From a virus, in the IMG/VR virus record IMGVR_UViG_3300030102_005172, positions 54,053 to 118,052 of that record: a DNA stretch of 64,000 nt; one strand, written 5' to 3'. Within the stretch, counting starts at the first letter, position 1. Every line of letters starts with the position of its first letter. Below, one piece after another: positions 58,518-64,000 of the stretch. The notes beneath the pieces are model-generated. The model saw only the letters and a program-made list of their open reading frames with translations. It was not told the DNA's origin and searched no databases. The position numbers and the translations under genes were made by a program.

Positions 58518-60092
58518 TTATAGTAACCAAGTTAAATCTTGCTCATTACCATGTACATCTTTCTGTTTCCAAGGGTCTCTACCAAGGTTTCTATTACTAT
58601 AAACACCTGGTTGATTCCTTTTTATATGGGCTAATGTCGTTCTTGTTAAGTCCATTCCTTGTTGTCTCAACTTTAATGCGGTATCTCTAACCCAAAGACC
58701 TGTTGAGAATGATATTACTAAGTCATCATTGTAACCTCTTTGTGCCTCTGCTCGGGATCCTGACCAAATGAATACGAACAACTCATCAATTAATCTTTTT
58801 GAACGAATTACAGGTGTTCTTTCTCTCATGTATGTATCTAACTTAGATATAACAAGTGGTCTTGTTCTTGATGTCATAGAAAAACCAGGCACCATATCAT
58901 CTTTTCGTTTTAAATCAAAACCTTTTCTTAGATGGATGTCTTCATCTATATAACCCAAGTCTCTATATGAGTAATATAAGTTAGTATAGTTTCTATCAAT
59001 AACTTCTTGTATTACTGCCCAACCAATATTTGCGTTTTCAATTACAAGTAATGCATTGTTCCAATCAGTTGCAACTGAGGTTAGGAATGCACCATATTGT
59101 TTTGTTTCGATTTTACCTTTATATTCAGCAACCTGTTCCACATTCTCGACATCAAAAACATGAAACGCAGAATAGTCAGTAGAATCCCCACGAGCAACAT
59201 CAGCCACAACAACATAGTCACGAGAATAATTAGGATAATCCCATAACCAATAGTTACCATCAAAACCTCTTTTTTCAATAGGGTCTTTAACATGAGTCTC
59301 TTCATACCATTTTAATGTTGAACCTTCTACTACTGTATAACCTGAAGAAATAAAGTCACAATCACATTCTTGTGCTGCACCTTTTTCACCTAACAATTTT
59401 GTTTGTTGTTCTCTCCAACTTTGGTCTCTTTCAGGATGAACTGACCAATGTAATTCTATTGGATTCCATTGTTCACCATTTTGACCTTGTAACCAAACTT
59501 TGTGAAACCAATTACCAACACCATTTGGAGTTGATAAAACTATTGCACCACCACCCGTTGATAATGTTGATTGTGATGAAGTCCAAATGTCTTCTACATT
59601 ATCAATGAATGCCGCCTCATCAATTACAAGTAAAGATAGTGCTTCAGAACGACCAGCGTCACCTGCTGCAGATGTTGCTTTAATTTGAGAACCATTTTTT
59701 AATCGTAATGATAGTTTGTTGTCCTCTTCTGTATTACCCCTTAACCACGATGGTAAGTTTTGGTGCATGAATCTAACTTTAGTAACTAAGTTTTTTGCAA
59801 CTTCTTGTTTAGTTGCGATTACTAAAACATTTTTATCTTCATGAAACAACATAAGCCAGAGTGAATATCCGGCTGATAGTGTTGATATACCTAATTGTCT
59901 TGATTTTAAAATTACATTGAATCTGTTTTCAGATACTGCGTCCATCAAGTCTTCTTGAAAATCATATAGATTAAAAAGAATCTTACCACGAGATGGATGT
60001 TGAATGTAACAATACTTTCTAAAAAAGTATACGGGGTCTTTAGCACATTTAATGTACTCTTCTTTGATGATTTGTTTTATTGGCTTTGCCAT
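58518..60092 (-). CDS. gp17: Terminase large subunit gp17-like
   Basis: A 524-residue packaging motor from ATG 60092 (MAKPIKQIIKEEYIKC); a TTG at 60149 is in frame but lies within the previous gene. The ATPase domain has Walker A SRQLGIST (64-71), Walker B LLVIDEA (154-160) and the coupling motif LSTPNG. The C-terminal RNase H-like nuclease has Asp in VVVADVARGDSTDYSA, Glu in LLVIENANIG and the final Asp in GYNDDLVISFS. T4 gp17 is 610 residues. The small terminase gp16 is not visible nearby. Confidence 0.96.
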   Translation of the reverse strand: MAKPIKQIIKEEYIKCAKDPVYFFRKYCYIQHPSRGKILFNLYDFQEDLMDAVSENRFNVILKSRQLGISTLSAGYSLWLMLFHEDKNVLVIATKQEVAKNLVTKVRFMHQNLPSWLRGNTEEDNKLSLRLKNGSQIKATSAAGDAGRSEALSLLVIDEAAFIDNVEDIWTSSQSTLSTGGGAIVLSTPNGVGNWFHKVWLQGQNGEQWNPIELHWSVHPERDQSWREQQTKLLGEKGAAQECDCDFISSGYTVVEGSTLKWYEETHVKDPIEKRGFDGNYWLWDYPNYSRDYVVVADVARGDSTDYSAFHVFDVENVEQVAEYKGKIETKQYGAFLTSVATDWNNALLVIENANIGWAVIQEVIDRNYTNLYYSYRDLGYIDEDIHLRKGFDLKRKDDMVPGFSMTSRTRPLVISKLDTYMRERTPVIRSKRLIDELFVFIWSGSRAEAQRGYNDDLVISFSTGLWVRDTALKLRQQGMDLTRTTLAHIKRNQPGVYSNRNLGRDPWKQKDVHGNEQDLTWLL

Positions 60093-60096
60093 ACAT

Positions 60097-60717
60097 TTAC
60101 TTTTTATCCCTGTCTTTCTTAAGTGAAATCTTCCAATACATTCTACCAATTATGATTGGTTGAAAATTTTGATTTACACCTAAGCCCAACCCATAAACAT
60201 TATCTCGTTTTGATTTGTAAAGTAAATCACCAGATAAAAAGTTTATTTGAGATTTATTACCACCGAGACTTACCCCGCCAAAGAATTTTGGTTTATTGAG
60301 GTAAATCTCATTAGTAATGGTTGTGGTGGGTATTAATACTTGGGAGTCAAAGTTTCTGCTGAATATCTTATTCTGAGTAATAGTATCAACAATAGTAATG
60401 TAACCCAATGAATCTAACTTAAGAGTATCTTTATAGACATACTTGCTATAATAATCTTTTAAGATTTCAAGGGTATCGATTTTAGATTTCAATACTATTG
60501 TATCTGTAATAGTTTTAGTCTCAATTCTCGTAGTGTATTTTGGTACATAGACTTTTTTCTCTACCGTCAAAGTATCATATCGTGTTTCCACTTTAGTGAT
60601 AACTTTTTCGGTTTCAATAGTCTCACCACCACCACAAGTTTTTAGTAAGAGTAAAATACAGAGGACAATAATTATTAAATTTTGGAGTTTAGTTCCAACA
60701 TTTTTAAATAGTCCCAT
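60097..60717 (-). CDS. Membrane-anchored protein, possible spanin-like
   Basis: A 206-residue protein with a strongly hydrophobic N-terminal segment (NLIIIVLCILLLLKTCGGG, about 13-31). Its cysteine could be a lipoprotein site but does not fit a clean lipobox. A Thr/Val/Lys-rich periplasmic stretch follows (VEKKVYVPKYTTRIETKTIT), then a C-terminal beta-rich part ending VYGLGLGVNQNF and GRMYWKISLKK. It resembles proteins I recall from Bacteroidetes phages (DUF6808-like), with no proven function. AGGAG is about 11 nt before the ATG. Position before the terminase is not informative. Spanin or virion-membrane function is speculative. Confidence 0.7.
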   Translation of the reverse strand: MGLFKNVGTKLQNLIIIVLCILLLLKTCGGGETIETEKVITKVETRYDTLTVEKKVYVPKYTTRIETKTITDTIVLKSKIDTLEILKDYYSKYVYKDTLKLDSLGYITIVDTITQNKIFSRNFDSQVLIPTTTITNEIYLNKPKFFGGVSLGGNKSQINFLSGDLLYKSKRDNVYGLGLGVNQNFQPIIIGRMYWKISLKKDRDKK

Positions 60718-60737
60718 TACTATGTACTCCTATGAGT

Positions 60738-61079
60738 TTACTTTTTGCTTTTGCCTCTACCTCTGCCTGAACCTGAACCTGAACTTGCTTTACGAGGTTT
60801 TCTGCCTTTTCGGTTTTTACCTTTTGCAGCTGAGACAACATCTTTAGTTTGTTTACCAACTTCTTTTACGGCGTCAGCAACATCACCGAGTTCTTCTTTA
60901 ACTCTTTTTGCTCTTCTTTTTACTTCTTTAGCAACTACCTTAACATCTTCAACTGCGTCTTCAACCTCATCAGGTATGTAGTCACCATCTCTATCGTTAA
61001 TCTTTCCTTGCTTGTAAAAATAATAGTATACACCTGCTCCAACAAGTAGTACACCTAAAATAATTAAAAATGTAGTCAT
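60738..61079 (-). CDS. Small single-span membrane protein with basic tail
   Basis: A 113-residue protein. Residues 3-22 form a transmembrane helix (FLIILGVLLVGAGVYYYFY), followed by DRDGDYIPDEVED, a calcium-binding-like DxDGDxxPDxxE loop, a helical Val/Lys/Glu segment and a very basic Gly/Ser/Lys/Arg tail (SGSGSGRGRGKSKK). Topology is probably N-out or N-in with a charged tail in the cytoplasm; the direction cannot be told. No Shine-Dalgarno; a TATTTATA motif is 33 nt upstream. Function unknown; lysis control or DNA contact are possible. Confidence 0.7.
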   Translation of the reverse strand: MTTFLIILGVLLVGAGVYYYFYKQGKINDRDGDYIPDEVEDAVEDVKVVAKEVKRRAKRVKEELGDVADAVKEVGKQTKDVVSAAKGKNRKGRKPRKASSGSGSGRGRGKSKK

Positions 61080-61111
61080 AATTTATCCGTTTTTTGATTA
61101 ATGTTTACTAA

Positions 61112-61119
61112 TATAAATA
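61112..61119 (-). promoter_or_regulatory. Late-type TATTTATA motif (membrane protein genes/terminase)
   Basis: TATTTATA on the coding strand 33 nt before the 113-residue gene, in the 51-nt gap after the glycosyltransferase-like gene. No TTTG at the -33 distance. Confidence 0.5.
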
Positions 61120-61130
61120 TGTAAATAATT

Positions 61131-62144
61131 TTAATTAGTATCTTTTGGTACTTCCCTACAATATTCTACTACTTTTTCTAAAATATCATAGTACTCATCC
61201 TTTCCATGAAGTTGGATGAATTCGTTATTAGCAGAAATTATACCTTCTTTAATACCATCCCATACTTTAAATAGTTCTGGCTCGTTTTCTTTCTCTGCTC
61301 TGTCATAAAAATCTTTTGCACCCCATAAGTGAAATATCTGTTTGTTAAACTCTTCCATAAGAACATTTCCTGGTACATTGTGTTGTTGGTGTTTAAAGTT
61401 TAGTGGATACATATGTGCTTGTGTTAGTGATTGTGGTATCCACGAATCTGCAAGTATCTGTCCCTTTTCATCATGTGTCTCTTGCCAAATCATCGAAGAT
61501 AACAACCATTGTTCCATTGTGATTTGTGCTCCAAACTTATGAGTAAAATCTGATTTGAAATTTTCAAGTTCTTTTACATAACCGCCTGGATTATTTAGAA
61601 CAAATCTAAAGTACTTATCTGTATACTTTTTTAAAAATTCCATGTCTGTAAATGAAACTGCTGCACAATTAAAAGGAGTTGAGTTTACAAAGGATGTAAT
61701 GTCCCAATCAGTCCACTTAAATGCTTTTGGTTTATTTAGTGTAGTTGGAAATGCATAATGTGTTGGTGTTTCTGTATGTAAGAATGATACTTTTGCTCTT
61801 TCTAAAATGTCGTCAGTTATATTATGTAATACTAAGTCGACATCTAACATACAAAATGGTTCTTCTTGATGTTTCATCACCCAAATCTTTGGCGATGACC
61901 AATACTCATCCATGTTAATCTCTACTGCAGGGAATGAATCGAGAACCTCAGTATTCACTTCATCATATAATTTTTCAATTCCGAATTTTTTATATTCTTC
62001 TAATGTTGGTGTATCAACATATAATGATACTTTAGATGTTTTGTTTGAGACTTTGATTTTAATAACACTAAGAATTTGTGTTAGTAACTCTAAATCATTG
62101 AGAGTCCTTCCCTCTCTAAGTCTATACGAGTGGATATACTTCAT
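61131..62144 (-). CDS. Glycosyltransferase-like protein (DUF6734 type)
   Basis: A 337-residue protein. The first 110 residues look like a GT-A nucleotide-sugar fold: MKYIHSYRLREGRTL, VSLYVDTPTLEEYKKFGI, and CMLDVDLVL with a DxD-like Asp101-Val-Asp103. The rest is aromatic-rich (FNCAAVSFTDMEFLKKYTD, MEQWLLSSMIWQETHDE). It is similar to a family of glycosyltransferase-like proteins of Bacteroidetes and their phages, as I recall (DUF6734). The substrate is unknown. No Shine-Dalgarno, TATTTATA motif 22 nt before the start. Confidence 0.7.
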   Translation of the reverse strand: MKYIHSYRLREGRTLNDLELLTQILSVIKIKVSNKTSKVSLYVDTPTLEEYKKFGIEKLYDEVNTEVLDSFPAVEINMDEYWSSPKIWVMKHQEEPFCMLDVDLVLHNITDDILERAKVSFLHTETPTHYAFPTTLNKPKAFKWTDWDITSFVNSTPFNCAAVSFTDMEFLKKYTDKYFRFVLNNPGGYVKELENFKSDFTHKFGAQITMEQWLLSSMIWQETHDEKGQILADSWIPQSLTQAHMYPLNFKHQQHNVPGNVLMEEFNKQIFHLWGAKDFYDRAEKENEPELFKVWDGIKEGIISANNEFIQLHGKDEYYDILEKVVEYCREVPKDTN

Positions 62145-62165
62145 AACTTTTTGCTTTTACTTTTA

Positions 62166-62173
62166 TATAAATA
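62166..62173 (-). promoter_or_regulatory. Late-type TATTTATA motif (GT-like gene)
   Basis: TATTTATA on the coding strand 22 nt before the 337-residue gene. Confidence 0.45.
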
Positions 62174-62192
62174 TTAAAATATTTTTAATGAA

Positions 62193-63917
62193 TTACCAAG
62201 TTCTACAAGCCCAATATCTTGCTTTGTGTCTTGGACCAGGATTATCACAATTGTGTCTTGCTCTAAATGCTTTTCTTCTTTCAGGGTCAGATTTTTTAAT
62301 TCTCATGGTTTTTTCGCCACCCTTACCCTTGTGACCAAAGTTTACTTTTACTACATTACCTTTTGGATTCTTAACATAGACTTTAAACTTTTTAACATCA
62401 CCTTGCATTATCTTACCAAGTTTAACATCACGACCTTGATACTCTGCTTCATTGACATCTGATTTGTATTCTTTCATAAATTCTACAAACTCTTTGACAT
62501 CTTGGTAATTTTCTACATCATATTCTTCGATTGATTCTTTTTTACCTTTTTTACCTTTTGCTTTGTATCCACTTGCGAATGCTGCTCTTCGTTGTGCGTC
62601 ACTTGCAAATCCTTCATAGATAGATTTAAGATACTTTAAAAACTCTCTGTCGTTTTTCATATCTTTAAAATCATCATCTTTAAATACATTCTTGATAAAA
62701 TCTCTTGCGTCTTTAGAATTTTGTCTGATGAGGTCTAAGTTGGAAAATACACCTTCTGCCATTGTAGGTTTGTCTGCAACATTAATTACTTTGTTTTGTT
62801 TAATGTATTCAACTGCGTCTTTGTAATCAACCTTAAATTTATCAGCTAACTTTTTTATATTTTTTGGTGTGAACTGATTAAATTTTAATCTATCTAATAC
62901 TTTATCAAATGCAGATGGAACAAAAAGTGTTTCGTTTACTGATTCTTCAATGTATCCTTGTTTTTTTAAATCTTTTCTAAATGACTCTAAGTCTTTTTTG
63001 TTTTTAAAAATTTTGATACCAAAGAAATCACTTCCGTCTTTGTGTTTTTGTTTGCCATCGTGATAAGAGATTGTATATTTTGATTTACCAATACCATCTT
63101 GTTGTCTAAATCTTTTTTTACCTTCATCAATACCTTTGATTTTCTTTTGGGTCATCATTACTTTGTACCCATCCTTTTTCATATCAGCCATAAACTTTTG
63201 AGCCATCTTTTTATCGGCGTAAGCTGCGAATGCAGGTTTGATAGGTTTAGGTCCTTTTCCGTATGCAACAACAAATGCTTCATTTACTGATTCGTTCTTT
63301 TCTACAAACTTAATAACATCTCTCATAGTTTTTTTACCATTGAATGCCATTTTTTTGTATGCGTCAACATATGATGATGGACCTTCTATTTCTACATAAG
63401 AGGTTTTCATTTTACCTTGTGGATTCATATCGTGATATGCTTTTACACTAACTCTTGGATGACCACTTGGAAATATTCTTTTTAAATCTTTTTGTTGGTC
63501 AGTTATAGATTTGTAAGTATGTTTGTATTTAGCTTCATTTACTGAATCGGACATTCGAGGTTTCGCTACTTTATATGCTACGTTTACCATTTTAGGTAAA
63601 GAAAGTTTACTAAATTTATCTTTGTTAGATTTGTTAATTTTATCATAGACCTGAGTTACTACTGATGCTGACATCAAATCAACTCTCATCATTTTACCAC
63701 TCTTTGGGTCTTTGATTCTTTTGTTTTGTTTTTTATTAACAATATCTCTTAATTGTGAAATTACTTCAGGTTCAGATACTTCGTTTACAAATGACTTTGC
63801 GTAAGGATTGGAAATCACTTTACCTAACTCAGGTGTGAATCCATATTTGTCTTCCATAAATGATTTAACATTTTGGTACTCTTCCTTAATGATGTGTTTG
63901 AGTTGGTTCTTATCCAT
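62193..63917 (-). CDS. Head-associated polyprotein-like protein with repeated VNE sites
   Basis: A 574-residue basic protein. VNE followed by a small residue recurs: SFVNE|VSE, SDSVNE|AKY, ESVNE|AFV, ESVNE|TLF, SDVNE|AEY. These match the prohead protease rule loosely (P1 Glu, P3 aliphatic) and separate compact basic domains (about 60-100 residues each). The C-terminus SDPERRKAFRARHNCDNPGP then HKARYWACRTW is a basic Cys-containing module that I recall at the end of several phage head proteins. It is probably a head-internal precursor cut into several basic DNA-binding pieces. AAGGA precedes the start. Confidence 0.75.
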   Translation of the reverse strand: MDKNQLKHIIKEEYQNVKSFMEDKYGFTPELGKVISNPYAKSFVNEVSEPEVISQLRDIVNKKQNKRIKDPKSGKMMRVDLMSASVVTQVYDKINKSNKDKFSKLSLPKMVNVAYKVAKPRMSDSVNEAKYKHTYKSITDQQKDLKRIFPSGHPRVSVKAYHDMNPQGKMKTSYVEIEGPSSYVDAYKKMAFNGKKTMRDVIKFVEKNESVNEAFVVAYGKGPKPIKPAFAAYADKKMAQKFMADMKKDGYKVMMTQKKIKGIDEGKKRFRQQDGIGKSKYTISYHDGKQKHKDGSDFFGIKIFKNKKDLESFRKDLKKQGYIEESVNETLFVPSAFDKVLDRLKFNQFTPKNIKKLADKFKVDYKDAVEYIKQNKVINVADKPTMAEGVFSNLDLIRQNSKDARDFIKNVFKDDDFKDMKNDREFLKYLKSIYEGFASDAQRRAAFASGYKAKGKKGKKESIEEYDVENYQDVKEFVEFMKEYKSDVNEAEYQGRDVKLGKIMQGDVKKFKVYVKNPKGNVVKVNFGHKGKGGEKTMRIKKSDPERRKAFRARHNCDNPGPRHKARYWACRTW

Positions 63918-63925
63918 GTTAGTCC

Positions 63926-64000
63926 TTAACTTGCGTACTTCATTAATTCTTTAACTTTCTTTTCCATAGCAGGTACTTTGAGTCCGTATGTGTTTGCCAT
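63926..64000 (-). CDS. C-terminus of a gene cut by the window edge
   Basis: The last 24 codons of an open frame (MANTYGLKVPAMEKKVKELM, then KYAS) stopping TAA at 63926. An ATG falls exactly at 64000, so this may be a complete tiny gene or the end of a longer one. It precedes the VNE-repeat protein by 8 nt, so it is in the same operon. Nothing more can be said. Confidence 0.5.
   Translation of the reverse strand: MANTYGLKVPAMEKKVKELMKYAS

Noticed and set aside
1-64000. tRNA genes or an origin of replication.
   Set aside because: No cloverleaf-like segment or origin-type repeat cluster was found by eye; the gaps are short and accounted for. A tRNAscan run would settle it.

Overview
The window is a contiguous piece of an AT-rich T4-like myovirus genome (Caudoviricetes). 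Every convincing gene is on the minus strand, so transcription runs from high to low coordinates. Virion genes recognisable by family are terminase gp17, portal gp20, prohead protease gp21, scaffold gp22, major capsid gp23, neck proteins gp13/gp14, tail terminator gp15, sheath gp18, tube gp19, gp26/gp51-like tail proteins and a tape measure. They are followed by a T4-type replication and nucleotide block: gp32, UvsX, RNase H, gp41-type helicase, NrdA/NrdB and a thioredoxin. The set (PhoH, RNR, glycosyltransferases, 2OG oxygenases, collagen-like fibres) is typical of aquatic T4-like phages. Several signs point to a Bacteroidetes host: replication genes lie behind TTTG-N19/20-TATnTTA(G) promoters, close to the Bacteroidetes -33/-7 consensus, most replication genes lack a Shine-Dalgarno (SD), and the phage bS21 carries an FxKPSxxKRxQ stretch that I recall from Bacteroidetes bS21. 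The host assignment is an inference.

Layout in transcription order. 64000-60700: partial gene, a head-associated protein with many VNE sites, a glycosyltransferase-like protein and small membrane proteins. 60100-49750: packaging and capsid (gp17, gp20, core proteins, gp21, small core-like proteins, a ribosomal protein bS21 homologue, gp22, gp23). 49660-48997: PhoH. 48930-40733: long adhesin and fibre proteins. 40722-29301: two giant collagen-like fibres, then a 2OG-Fe(II) oxygenase, a GT2 glycosyltransferase and a GT4/lysyl-hydroxylase fusion. 29265-23395: neck, tail terminator, sheath, tube. 22903-13730: tail chaperone-like pair, tape measure, a protein with 13 tandem 15-residue repeats, LysM-like and hub-like baseplate proteins. 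13657-628: small early genes, a compact family A DNA polymerase-like protein, a protease-processed head protein candidate, gp32, UvsX, RNase H, helicase, RNR and thioredoxin. 611-1: a partial GT2.

Three things stand out. First, a collagen-modification island: two Gly-X-Y fibres with lysine almost always in the Y position sit just upstream of a protein whose C-terminus closely resembles animal procollagen-lysine dioxygenase (PLOD), fused to a glycosyltransferase, with a second oxygenase and another glycosyltransferase between. One fibre starts with an intein-like Hint domain that has lost the splicing Cys and block B His but keeps His-Asn|Thr, predicting C-terminal self-cleavage; the other fibre may carry a more degraded version. 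Second, a phage bS21 lies among late genes, and virion genes have strong SDs while replication genes mostly do not, which suggests late reprogramming of ribosomes in a host that normally hides its anti-SD. Third, a recurrent intergenic motif TATTTATA on the coding strand, the reverse complement of the T4 late promoter, precedes most late transcription units.

No tRNA, rRNA, CRISPR array or insertion sequence was seen. No gene-free stretch exceeds about 160 bases.
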